Shown here: positions 17,304-25,508 of the stretch, piece after piece
Position numbering within the stretch: position 1 is the first letter of the stretch
Layout: the number at the start of each line of letters is the position of its first letter
Source: Mycolicibacterium psychrotolerans
GTDB taxonomy: Bacteria > Actinomycetota > Actinomycetes > Mycobacteriales > Mycobacteriaceae
NCBI RefSeq assembly: GCF_010729305.1
Contig: NZ_AP022574.1
Span: 4,154,001 to 4,218,000, forward strand
DNA length: 64,000 bases
Direction: 5' to 3'
Position numbers and translations under genes: made by a program
The notes under the pieces: model-generated
The model's database searches: none
Seen by the model: only the letters and a program-made list of their open reading frames with translations
Told to the model about the DNA's origin: nothing

Positions 17304-18115
17304 CCCGTTCCCGGATGGTCACCGCGTTGCGGGTGGCACTGCTGTGGGCGGCGGGCATCACCGTCGCCTTCCCCCTGGTGTGGATCGCGCTGGCCAGCAT
17401 CAAAAGCCCCGAGCAGCTCAATGATCCGTTCCTGCTGAACTTCACGCCGACGCTGTCGAGCTGGCGCAACGTGCTTGCCTCGGGCATCCTCGGAGCCGCC
17501 GGGCGCAGCGCCCTGGTCGCGCTGGTCACCGTCGGCGTCAGTGTCGTCGTCGGCAGCATGGGCGCCTACGCGATCGCCCGGTTCCGGGCCGGCGGGACGC
17601 TGACCCGCTTCGGAATGCTCGCCGCGCAGGTGCTGCCGCCCGCGGTGCTGGTGTTCCCGTTCCTGACGATGGCCTACGCGCTGCGGCTGACCGACACGCT
17701 GGTGCCGGTCATCTTCGCTCACCTGAGTTTCGTTCTGCCCGTGGTCACCTGGTTCATGATCGGGTTCTTCGAAGCGGTGCCGCGCTCGCTGGAGGAGCAG
17801 GCCCAGGTCGACGGCTTCAGCCGGTTCGCCGCGTTCCGGCTGGTGGTGCTGCCCCAGGTACTCCCCGGAATCGGCGCCTCGGCGATCTTCGGCTTCACGC
17901 TGTCGTGGAACGACCTGTTCTACGGGCTGATCCTGGCTCCGGGCAAGGCGGCGATCCTGCCGGTGGCGATCGCCGGTTTCAACACGTTCCGCGGGGTGCA
18001 GATCGGCTCGATGAGCGCGGCGATCCTCATCGCGGTGATCCCCGTCGTCGTGGCGAGTTTCTTCATCCAACGCAGGCTGGTGCAGGGCATCAGCGGCGGC
18101 GCGGTGAAGTTCTAG
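17300..18115 (+). CDS. Carbohydrate ABC transporter permease (MalG/UgpE-like)
   Basis: A 271-residue second permease of the CUT1 importer. The first membrane helix is LRVALLWAAGITVAFPLVWI, and the EAA loop is EEQAQVDGFSRFAAFRLVVL. The start ATG at 17300 overlaps the stop of the first permease; although the frame is open far upstream, that stretch has no membrane-protein character. It ends 21 bp before the ATPase gene. Confidence 0.92.
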   Translation: MTRSRMVTALRVALLWAAGITVAFPLVWIALASIKSPEQLNDPFLLNFTPTLSSWRNVLASGILGAAGRSALVALVTVGVSVVVGSMGAYAIARFRAGGTLTRFGMLAAQVLPPAVLVFPFLTMAYALRLTDTLVPVIFAHLSFVLPVVTWFMIGFFEAVPRSLEEQAQVDGFSRFAAFRLVVLPQVLPGIGASAIFGFTLSWNDLFYGLILAPGKAAILPVAIAGFNTFRGVQIGSMSAAILIAVIPVVVASFFIQRRLVQGISGGAVKF

Positions 18116-18136
18116 TAGAAGGCAGGTTGGCTTCGA

Positions 18137-19228
18137 ATGGCTCAAGTTCGATACCGGGGCGTCACCAAGGCGTACGGGAACACCGCTGTGGTCAGCGATC
18201 TCGATCTCGATCTGCCCGACGGCTCGTTCACCGTGCTCGTCGGCCCCTCCGGGTGCGGGAAGTCCACGTCGCTGCGGATGCTGGCGGGGCTGGAGAGTGT
18301 CACGTCGGGCACCATCACGATCGGTGATCGCGACGTCACCGCACTGCAGCCGCGGGAGCGCGACATCGCGATGGTGTTCCAGAACTACGCGCTCTACCCG
18401 CACCTGACCGTCGCCGAGAACATCGCCTTCCCGCTGCGTGCCACCCGCACACCCCGGCGTGAGGCCCTGGCCCGCGCGTCGGAGATCGCCGAATCGCTCG
18501 GCCTGGCGAAGCTGTTGGGGCGCAAGCCCAAAGACCTCAGCGGCGGTCAACAGCAGCGTGTCGCGATCGGGCGGGCCATCATCCGGCAGCCGTCGGTGTT
18601 CCTGTTCGACGAACCGCTGTCCAATCTCGACGCGAAGCTGCGCGTGGAGACCCGCACCGAGCTGTTGCAGATCCAGCGGCGGCTCGGCATCACCTCCGTG
18701 TACGTCACCCACGATCAGGAAGAGGCGATGACGCTGTCGGACCGCATGGTCGTCATGCGTGACGGCCGGATCGCCCAGCAGGGCCCGCCGCAGGAGGTCT
18801 ACGCCAGCCCGGTCGACACGTTCGTCGCCTCCTTCGTCGGCAGCCCCAAGATGAATCTGCTCGACGGCGAATACACCGACGGCGGATTCACCCTGTCCAA
18901 CGGCGTGGCTCTCACCGTCGAGCGACCGGGTGCCCGCGGGCCGGTGCGGCTCGGCGTGCGGCCCGACGATCTGATTCCCACCGTCGCGGGCGACGACGCC
19001 GCGGCCCGCGTCGTCCTGATCGAGAACCTCGGCCCGCGCGCCATCGTCACGATCGACGCCCGCGGCATCGACCTGACCAGCGTGGTGGACACCCCGCGCC
19101 TGGCCGGTATCACCGAGGGCACCCCCGTCGACCTCGCCGTGCGCCCCGGCGCCGGCCACCCTTTCGACCCCACTACCGGCAAGCGACTCGCCGAGGCGAG
19201 CACAGAGAGGAACGAGAGCACACGATGA
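18137..19228 (+). CDS. Sugar ABC transporter ATP-binding protein (UgpC/MsmK-like)
   Basis: A 363-residue ABC ATPase. Walker A GPSGCGKST is at about 36-44, the signature LSGGQQQR at about 134-141, Walker B VFLFDEP at about 154-160, and the switch His in VYVTHDQEEA follows. The C-terminal 120 residues form the TOBE/OB-type regulatory domain of MalK-like ATPases (RLGVRPDDL). It energises the importer formed with the two upstream permeases. Its stop overlaps the SDR start by 4 bp. Confidence 0.94.
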   Translation: MAQVRYRGVTKAYGNTAVVSDLDLDLPDGSFTVLVGPSGCGKSTSLRMLAGLESVTSGTITIGDRDVTALQPRERDIAMVFQNYALYPHLTVAENIAFPLRATRTPRREALARASEIAESLGLAKLLGRKPKDLSGGQQQRVAIGRAIIRQPSVFLFDEPLSNLDAKLRVETRTELLQIQRRLGITSVYVTHDQEEAMTLSDRMVVMRDGRIAQQGPPQEVYASPVDTFVASFVGSPKMNLLDGEYTDGGFTLSNGVALTVERPGARGPVRLGVRPDDLIPTVAGDDAAARVVLIENLGPRAIVTIDARGIDLTSVVDTPRLAGITEGTPVDLAVRPGAGHPFDPTTGKRLAEASTERNESTR

Positions 19229-19995
19229 GCAGAACCGCGGTGGTGACCGGCGCAGGCTCGGGCATCGGACAGGCCATCGCCCACGCACTGGCGCAACGGG
19301 ATTGGCGCGTGGTCGTCACCGACCTCGACGGCGACGCCGCCGCCGGCGTCGCGACGGCGCTGCCCCATCAGGACGCCGGTCACGAGTCCGCCGCCCTGGA
19401 CGTGAGTTCCGCCGACGCGGCGTCGGCCGTCGCCGCCGACGTCGCATCCCGATTGGGACTGCACGCCTGGGTCAGCAACGCGGGCGTCTCGTTCATGCAC
19501 CGCTTCCTCGACGCACCCGTCGAACGCTACGAGCAGACGATGGCGGTCAACCTCAAGGGCGTGTTCGTGTGCGGGCAGGCCGCGGCGCGGGAGATGGTCC
19601 GCTCCGGGGTGGCCGGTGCGATCGTCAACACCGCCTCGATGGCGGGCAAGCAGGGCCGGGTGCCGTTCCTGTCCGATTACGTCGCTTCGAAGTTCGGTGT
19701 CGTGGGCCTCACCCAGGCGATGGCCTACGAGCTCGGCGAGCACGGCATCACCGTGAACTGCGTCTGCCCCGGATTCGTCGAAACACCGATGCAGTCACGG
19801 GAATTGGAGTGGGAGGCCGAGCTGCGCGGCACCACCCCGGACAGGGTTCGGGACATGATGATCGCCGACACTCCGCTGGGCCGGCTCGAGCAGCCCGAGG
19901 ACGTGGCACGCGCGGTCGCCTTCCTGCTCTCCGAGGACGCCCGCTTCATCACCGGCGAGGCACTCGCCGTCAACGGCGGCGCCTACATGGACTGA
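19225..19995 (+). CDS. SDR-family polyol/sugar dehydrogenase
   Basis: A 256-residue classical SDR. Motifs are GAGSGIG (about 9-15), NAG (about 85-87), the catalytic Ser138 in NTASMAG and Tyr152/Lys156 in YVASK, and the C-terminal GEALAVNGGAYMD typical of classical SDRs. In this operon, beside an FGGY kinase and a sugar importer, the likely reaction is NAD(P)-dependent oxidation of an imported polyol to a ketose, or the reverse. The exact substrate is unknown. It is translationally coupled to the transporter ATPase. Confidence 0.88.
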   Translation: MSRTAVVTGAGSGIGQAIAHALAQRDWRVVVTDLDGDAAAGVATALPHQDAGHESAALDVSSADAASAVAADVASRLGLHAWVSNAGVSFMHRFLDAPVERYEQTMAVNLKGVFVCGQAAAREMVRSGVAGAIVNTASMAGKQGRVPFLSDYVASKFGVVGLTQAMAYELGEHGITVNCVCPGFVETPMQSRELEWEAELRGTTPDRVRDMMIADTPLGRLEQPEDVARAVAFLLSEDARFITGEALAVNGGAYMD

Positions 19996-20043
19996 GCGGC
20001 CGGCCCACTTCCCCACTTCACCCGCAAGAGAAAGGCACCTACA

Positions 20044-20865
20044 GTGACCACCACCTGGCTCGACGAGGTCTTCCACGTCGCCAAGCCCGTCATCGCGATG
20101 CTGCACCTGTCCGCGCTGCCCGGCGACCCCGGCTACGACTCCGCAGGCGGCATCGCCGCCGTGGTGGAGCGCGCCCGCGCCGAACTCGACGCGCTGCAGA
20201 GCGGCGGCGTCGACGGCATCATGATCAGCAACGAGTTCAGCCTGCCCTACCTCACCAAGACCGAACCGATCACGGCGATCACGATGGCCCGCATCATCGG
20301 CGAACTGCTGCCCGAGATCGCGGTGCCCTACGGGGTGAACGTGTTGTGGGACGGGCGCGCGTCGATCGATCTGGCGGTCGCCACCGGCGCGTCGTTCGTC
20401 CGCGAGATCTTCACCGGCGTGTACGCCAGCGACTTCGGGCTGTGGGACACCAATGTCGGCGAGGTGGCCCGGCACCGTGCCCGGGTCGGCGGGGCCGGGG
20501 TGAAGCTGCTGTTCAACATCGTGCCGGAATCGGCGCAGTACCTGGCCGATCGTGATCTGGCGGCCATCACCCGCACCACCGTGTTCGCGACCCTGCCCGA
20601 CGCGATCTGCGTCTCGGGCGCCACCGCCGGCTCCCCCACCGACACCGAGGCGCTGAAGGTGGTCAAGGAGGCCGCGGGCGACGTTCCGGTCTTCGTCAAC
20701 ACCGGGGTGCGCGCCGACAACGTCGCGGCCCAGCTGGCCGTCGCCGACGGCGCGGTGGTCGGCACCTACTTCAAGGCCGACGGTGTATTCGCCAACGCCG
20801 CCGAGAAGTCGCGGGTCGAGGAACTCATGAGCGCCGCGAAGAAGTTCCGCGCTCAGCTCTCCTGA
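20044..20865 (+). CDS. BtpA/SgcQ-family TIM-barrel protein
   Basis: A 273-residue member of the BtpA/SgcQ family, seen in KPVIAMLHLSALPGDPGYD at the N-terminus, GVDGIMISNEFSLPY, ATGASFVREIFTGVY and GAVVGTYFKADG near the C-terminus. The family has a (beta/alpha)8 barrel that resembles phosphate-binding aldolase or isomerase barrels. BtpA was linked to photosystem I in cyanobacteria, and SgcQ lies in an uncharacterised E. coli sugar operon. Here it ends a sugar operon, so an aldolase or isomerase-like step on the phosphorylated sugar is possible but inferred. The GTG start at 20044 is used. Its last 41 bp overlap the convergent HxlR gene. Confidence 0.85.
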   Translation: MTTTWLDEVFHVAKPVIAMLHLSALPGDPGYDSAGGIAAVVERARAELDALQSGGVDGIMISNEFSLPYLTKTEPITAITMARIIGELLPEIAVPYGVNVLWDGRASIDLAVATGASFVREIFTGVYASDFGLWDTNVGEVARHRARVGGAGVKLLFNIVPESAQYLADRDLAAITRTTVFATLPDAICVSGATAGSPTDTEALKVVKEAAGDVPVFVNTGVRADNVAAQLAVADGAVVGTYFKADGVFANAAEKSRVEELMSAAKKFRAQLS

Positions 20866-21322
20866 CCAACCGCACGCCGAGCTCGTCGGCGGGCACCCGG
20901 TGCCCCTCGGCGCACACCACCTCGACGCCGGCCTGCGCGCCGCACCCCAGATGGGTCAGGCGAAGTGGCGTGTCGCCGAGGTGCTTACGGCCCCATTCGA
21001 ACATCGCCCACACCACGGGCATGAAGTCGGTGCCCGCCTCGGTCAGCACGTATTCGTCACGGACGCGCTGTCCGGGCTCACGGTAGGGCTGCTTGGCCAG
21101 CAGACCCGCGTCGACGAGCTCGGACAGGCGCGCCGAGGTGGCGGCCTTGGTGATGCCGACGCGGCGCGCGAAGTCGTCGAACCGCGTGGTGCCGTAGTAC
21201 GCCTCCCGCATGATCAGCATCGCCGATTTGGTGCCGACCAGCCCCATCGTCTTCTCGATCGCGCAATGGCCGACCGCCGACCACGAGTCGCGGTCGACCA
21301 GCGGCCCCTGCAGCACTGTCAT
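20825..21322 (-). CDS. HxlR-family winged-helix regulator
   Basis: A 165-residue protein. The HxlR-type winged helix lies at about 15-105: CAIEKTMGLVGTKSAMLIMR, then FDDFARRVGITKAATSARLS as the recognition region, and a MarR-like wing (RVRDEYVLTEAG). The C-terminal 55 residues include HLGCGAQAGVEVVCAEGH, a short cysteine-containing extension seen in some HxlR members. The ATG at 21322 is preferred over a GTG 9 bp upstream. It diverges from the thiolase gene, and the gap holds inverted repeats that are probably its operator. Confidence 0.88.
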   Translation of the reverse strand: MTVLQGPLVDRDSWSAVGHCAIEKTMGLVGTKSAMLIMREAYYGTTRFDDFARRVGITKAATSARLSELVDAGLLAKQPYREPGQRVRDEYVLTEAGTDFMPVVWAMFEWGRKHLGDTPLRLTHLGCGAQAGVEVVCAEGHRVPADELGVRLVRRAERGTSSRRS

Positions 21323-21356
21323 GCAGATCACTCCCCTGCTGGGTTGTTGTCGGTGA

Positions 21357-21395
21357 ACTCAGGTGTTAGATCTGAGTATAGAGAGCAGTACTCAG
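21357..21395. promoter_or_regulatory. HxlR operator candidate: ACTCAG/CTGAGT repeats in the thiolase promoter
   Basis: ACTCAG occurs at 21357-21362 and 21390-21395, and its reverse complement CTGAGT at 21372-21377. The pair CTGAGTA (21372-21378) and TACTCAG (21389-21395) is a perfect 7-bp inverted repeat. A possible promoter, TTGTTG (21344-21349) and TTAGAT (21366-21371) with a 16-bp spacer, overlaps it. The site lies between the divergent hxlR and thiolase genes, ending 24 bp before the thiolase start. Confidence 0.55.
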
Positions 21396-21419
21396 CGACG
21401 AGTCTCAGGAGGACCCCGC

Positions 21420-22619
21420 ATGGCCGGATATTCAGACCGCGACGCCGTCATCGTCGGCGCGGTGCGCACGCCCGTCGGCAAGGGCAAGCCCAGCGGTGCG
21501 CTGCACGACGTGCTGCCCGCCGACCTGCTGGCCCACAGTCTGCGCGAGGTCGTCACCCGCACCGGGGTCGATCCCACCGAGGTCGAGGACGTCATCGCAG
21601 GCGCGGTCACCCAGGTGGGCGACCAGGCGGTCAACATCGCACGAAATGCGTTGCTGGGAGCCGGTTTCCCCGAGAGCGTGCCGGGCACCACGGTGGACCG
21701 GCAGTGCGGCAGCAGCCAGCAGGCGATCAGCTTCGCCGCGCAGGGGGTGCTCGCCGGAGCGTACGACGTCGTGATCGCCGCCGGTGTCGAGTCGATGAGC
21801 AGGGTGCCGATGGGATCATCGGTGCTCCCCGGCAGCAATCCGTTCGGAACCGGCATGACCCAACGCTATCCCGAGGGTCTGGTGGCCCAGGGAATCAGCG
21901 CCGAGCTGATCGCCGCGCGGTGGAACCTGTCGCGCACCGAACTCGACGAGTTCTCCGCCGAGAGCCACCAGAAGGCCGCCCGCGCGACCAAGGACGGCCT
22001 CTTCGACGCCGAGCTGGCCCCGATCGCGGGGCTGGCGACCGACGAGATCGTCCGCCCCGACACGACGGTCGAGACGTTGGCCGGGTTGCGGCCGGCGTTC
22101 TACAACGAGGCGATCGGCGCCCGTTTCCCGCAGATCGGCTGGGAGATCACGCCGGGCAACAGCTCACCGCTGTCCGACGGCAGTGCCGCGGTGATGATCA
22201 CCAGCGGAGCCGCCGCCCGCCGGCTCGGGCTGACGCCACTGGCCCGCATCCACACCACGGTGGCCGTCGGCTCCGACCCGCTGTACATGCTGACCGGCGT
22301 CATCCCGGCGACGGAGAAGGTGCTCTCCCGCGCCGGGCTCGACCTGTCGGACATCGACCTGTTCGAGGTCAACGAGGCGTTCGCGCCCGTCGTGCTGGCG
22401 TGGGCGAAAGAACTGGGAGCGCCGGCTTCCGCTGATCTTCTCGCACGCACCAACATCAACGGCGGCGCCATCGCGATCGGCCACCCGTTGGGTGCCAGCG
22501 GTGCCCGCATCATGACCACGCTGGTCAACGCCCTGCAGCAGCGCGACGGCCGCTATGCGCTGCAGACCATGTGCGAAGGCGGGGGCATGGCCAACGCCAC
22601 CATCATCGAGCGCCTCTAG
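21420..22619 (+). CDS. Acetyl-CoA acetyltransferase (thiolase)
   Basis: A 399-residue thiolase. The acyl-accepting Cys96 is in DRQCGSSQQA, the catalytic His is in GHPLGASGARIM, and the C-terminal Cys385 is in MCEGGGMANA. It would either cleave 3-ketoacyl-CoA with CoA or condense two acyl-CoAs; substrate length cannot be told. The ATG at 21420 follows an AGGAGGACC ribosome-binding site. It is the target of the divergent HxlR regulator by position, which suggests that expression depends on a small effector. Confidence 0.93.
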   Translation: MAGYSDRDAVIVGAVRTPVGKGKPSGALHDVLPADLLAHSLREVVTRTGVDPTEVEDVIAGAVTQVGDQAVNIARNALLGAGFPESVPGTTVDRQCGSSQQAISFAAQGVLAGAYDVVIAAGVESMSRVPMGSSVLPGSNPFGTGMTQRYPEGLVAQGISAELIAARWNLSRTELDEFSAESHQKAARATKDGLFDAELAPIAGLATDEIVRPDTTVETLAGLRPAFYNEAIGARFPQIGWEITPGNSSPLSDGSAAVMITSGAAARRLGLTPLARIHTTVAVGSDPLYMLTGVIPATEKVLSRAGLDLSDIDLFEVNEAFAPVVLAWAKELGAPASADLLARTNINGGAIAIGHPLGASGARIMTTLVNALQQRDGRYALQTMCEGGGMANATIIERL

Positions 22620-22620
22620 C

Positions 22621-22848
22621 TCACACCCGGACGAGCTCGAACAGCGGGATCACCCGCTCGGTCTTGGCCTGGTACTCGCCGAACTGCGGGGCCTTCTCCA
22701 CGACCCGCGGATACAGTGCGTCGCGCTCGTCGCCCGGCAACTCACGGGCCTGCGCGTCGTAGGACCCGGCGCCGATCTCTACCCGGATCCTCGGCTGGGC
22801 GTGCAAGTTGTGCACCCACGCCGGGGACTTCGGGGCGCCGCAAAAGAA
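22621..22848 (-). pseudogene. 3' remnant of a deazaflavin (F420)-dependent reductase (Ddn-like)
   Basis: About 75 codons remain, matching the C-terminal half of the intact paralogue at 26632-27084. GAPKSPAWVHNL corresponds to GAPKHPAWVHNL there, and both end in IPLFELVR. The N-terminal half, including the first part of the F420-binding fold, is missing: upstream of about 22848 the frame loses similarity and runs into the 5' end of the divergent monooxygenase gene. A truncated, probably non-functional copy is the best reading. A short product from an internal start is possible but would lack cofactor contacts. Confidence 0.75.
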
Positions 22849-22897
22849 AACCGCACGAAACGCTGCGTGCGCGACGTCGGCGGCGGACGATGAACCG

Positions 22898-25495
22898 GTG
22901 ACCGGGAGCGATCGGCCCGTCGTAGACGTCGTGGTGGTGGGCGCCGGCCTCGCCGGGCTGTACGCCGTCCACCGATTCCGCCGTGCAGGCCTGACCGTGC
23001 GGGTGTTCGAGGCCGGTGACGACATCGGCGGCACCTGGCATTGGAACCGCTACCCGGGAGCCCGCGTCGACATCCCGAGCGTCGACTACATGTACAGCTT
23101 CGACCCGGAATGGCAGCGCGACTGGCAGTGGTCGGAGAAGTACGCCACCCAGCCGGAGATCCTGCGCTACCTGAACCACGTCGCGGACAAGTTCGACCTG
23201 CGTCGCGACATCACGTTCGACACCCGCGTCGACGCGGCCCGCTGGGACGCCGCACTCGCGGTGTGGCGAGTGGAGGCCGGCTCCCAGACGACGACGTGCC
23301 GCCACCTGGTGATGGCGACGGGGTGTCTGTCCATTCCAAAGGACCCGGACATCGAGGGCATCGGACGATTCGCCGGCGCGACGTATTTCACCAGCCACTG
23401 GCCGCGTGATCCGGTCGACTTCACCGGCCGGCGCGTCGCCGTCATCGGCACCGGATCCTCTGGCATTCAGTGCATTCCGCACATCGCGAGGCAGGCTCGC
23501 GAACTGACCGTCTTCCAGCGCACCCCCAACTTCTCCCTGCCTGCCCACAACGGCCCCCTGGCGCCCGGCAAACTCGCACAGATGACGGACGAGTCGGGCT
23601 ACCGTGCGGCGGCCCGCCTTTCGTTCGGCGGCGTCCCGATAGAGCGCACGATGACGCCCACTTTCGCCGTGTCCGAGGAGGACCGGCAGGACCGCTACGA
23701 ACGCGCCTGGCAGATCGGCGAATTGCTGGAGCTGCTCAACGTCTACTCGGACGTGATGTCCGACCCGGCCGCGAACCACGAGCTGGCCGAGTTCTTCCGC
23801 GCCAGAATCAGAGCGGCGGTCGACGACCCGGAGATCGCCGAAACCCTCTGCCCAACGGGATATCCGATCGGAGCCAAGCGCGTCTGCCTCGACACCGACT
23901 ACTTCGCCACCTTCAACCGGGACAACGTCCGCCTCGTGGATCTGCGGCGCGATCCCCTCCGGTCGGTCACCGAATCGGGCGTCGACACCGACCACGAGTC
24001 CTTCTGTGTCGACGCCATCGTCTTCGCCACCGGCTTCGACGCGGTCACCGGAGCCGTCCTGTCGGTGGACTTCGTCGGCCGCGAGGGCCGGACACTCGGG
24101 CAGACGTGGGCTGACGGCCCGCAGACCTATCTGGGCCTGACCGTGCGCGGGTTCCCGAACCTGTTTCTGATCACCGGTCCCGGCAGCCCGTCGGTGCTGT
24201 CGAACATGGCGGTCTCGATCGAGCAGCACGTCGACCTCGCCGCCGAGATCATCAGCCACATGCGCGACAACGGGTTCGACACCGTCGAGCCGACCGAGGC
24301 CGCGGTGGCAGGCTGGATGCAGCATGTCGACGACTGCGCGTCCATCACCTTGTTCCCGCAGGCGAATTCCTGGTATCGCGGCGCCAACATCCCCGGCAAG
24401 CCGCGGGTGTTCATGCCCTACACCGCGGGCGTCGACTTCTACCAGGCGGCCTGTGAGGAGATGATCGCTCGCGACCACCTGGGTTTCCGGTTCACCGGGC
24501 CGTCCGGCGAGGTCTGTCGCGACGGGGTGGTGCGCCGGCTGCAGCCCGACGTCCAGATGGTGCTCGAGCAGATCGCGCTGCTGGATCTGCCGCCGCTCGA
24601 ATCGATGCCGGCCCAGGACGCCCGAGCCACGTTCAGCGCGATCATCGCCATGTATCCCCCGGGCCCACCGGTGGCCGACGTCGTCGACGGCCGATTCCCG
24701 GGAGCCGACGGGGATCTGGATTACCGCCTGTACCGGCCGCAGAGCCCCGGCCCTCACCCGATCGTCCTGTACTTCCACGGCGGCGGCTGGGTGCTGGGCG
24801 ACTCGACCTCCGACGACGCGCTGTGCCGTGATCTCTGCGGGCGCATCGGGGCGATCGTGGTGTCGGCCGACTACCGGCACGCACCCGAGCACCGGTTCCC
24901 GGCCGCGGTCGACGACGCCGTCGCTGCGCTGGGATGGGTCGCCGACCATGCCGTCGACATGGGCGCAGACCCTGGCCGGCTCGTGGTCGGCGGCTGGAGC
25001 GCCGGGGCCGGGCTGGCGACGGTGGTCTGCCACACCGCCCGGGCCGCGGGCGGTCCGGCCATCGCGGGACAGGCGCTTCTCGCGCCGGTGACCGACAGCG
25101 ACACCGGCCGCGCGTCGTATGTCGAGAACGGTTCCGGATACGACCTGGACGCATCGCTGATGCAGTGGTTCTTCGACCAGTACTGCGATGTCGGGGACCG
25201 ACGCGACCCGCGGATCGCACCCCTGCGCGCCGACGACCTCAGCGGCCTGCCGCCCGCGGTCATCGTCACCAACGAGTTCGACGTCCTGCGCGACGAAGGC
25301 GAGGCCTACGCACAGGCACTGCGGGCAGCCGGCGTGCCCGTCGAACACATCCGGGCCCGCGGCCACACGCACGGCTCGCTGACCATGGTCGGACTCGTGG
25401 TCTCCGGTGCACCGGTTCGCGAGCGGTTCACCGCGGCGGTGCGCAGGTTTCTGGCGGTGCCGGAGGCGGCCACGGCGCCCGTGGCGGCCGGCTAG
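22898..25495 (+). CDS. Baeyer-Villiger-type flavin monooxygenase fused to an alpha/beta-hydrolase
   Basis: An 865-residue fusion. The N-terminal 540 residues are a flavoprotein monooxygenase: FAD motif GAGLAG (15-20), GGTWHWNRYPGARVD, NADPH motif GTGSSG (184-189) and the Baeyer-Villiger fingerprint region FAGATYFTSHWP (158-169), in which the usual His is Phe164. The C-terminal 240 residues are a hormone-sensitive-lipase-type hydrolase with HGGGW (627-631), Ser701 in GWSAG, Asp795 in NEFDV and His823 in GHTHG. Oxygen insertion into a ketone would give an ester for the attached esterase. The start is GTG 22898; a TTG at 22808 is in frame but unlikely. Confidence 0.88.
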   Translation: MTGSDRPVVDVVVVGAGLAGLYAVHRFRRAGLTVRVFEAGDDIGGTWHWNRYPGARVDIPSVDYMYSFDPEWQRDWQWSEKYATQPEILRYLNHVADKFDLRRDITFDTRVDAARWDAALAVWRVEAGSQTTTCRHLVMATGCLSIPKDPDIEGIGRFAGATYFTSHWPRDPVDFTGRRVAVIGTGSSGIQCIPHIARQARELTVFQRTPNFSLPAHNGPLAPGKLAQMTDESGYRAAARLSFGGVPIERTMTPTFAVSEEDRQDRYERAWQIGELLELLNVYSDVMSDPAANHELAEFFRARIRAAVDDPEIAETLCPTGYPIGAKRVCLDTDYFATFNRDNVRLVDLRRDPLRSVTESGVDTDHESFCVDAIVFATGFDAVTGAVLSVDFVGREGRTLGQTWADGPQTYLGLTVRGFPNLFLITGPGSPSVLSNMAVSIEQHVDLAAEIISHMRDNGFDTVEPTEAAVAGWMQHVDDCASITLFPQANSWYRGANIPGKPRVFMPYTAGVDFYQAACEEMIARDHLGFRFTGPSGEVCRDGVVRRLQPDVQMVLEQIALLDLPPLESMPAQDARATFSAIIAMYPPGPPVADVVDGRFPGADGDLDYRLYRPQSPGPHPIVLYFHGGGWVLGDSTSDDALCRDLCGRIGAIVVSADYRHAPEHRFPAAVDDAVAALGWVADHAVDMGADPGRLVVGGWSAGAGLATVVCHTARAAGGPAIAGQALLAPVTDSDTGRASYVENGSGYDLDASLMQWFFDQYCDVGDRRDPRIAPLRADDLSGLPPAVIVTNEFDVLRDEGEAYAQALRAAGVPVEHIRARGHTHGSLTMVGLVVSGAPVRERFTAAVRRFLAVPEAATAPVAAG

Positions 25496-25508
25496 GCGCC
25501 GACGCCGA

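Noticed and set aside
22808..22897. TTG start that adds 30 residues to the monooxygenase
   Set aside because: The extension has no similarity to flavoproteins and would read through the reductase remnant; GTG 22898 lies just before the FAD motif.
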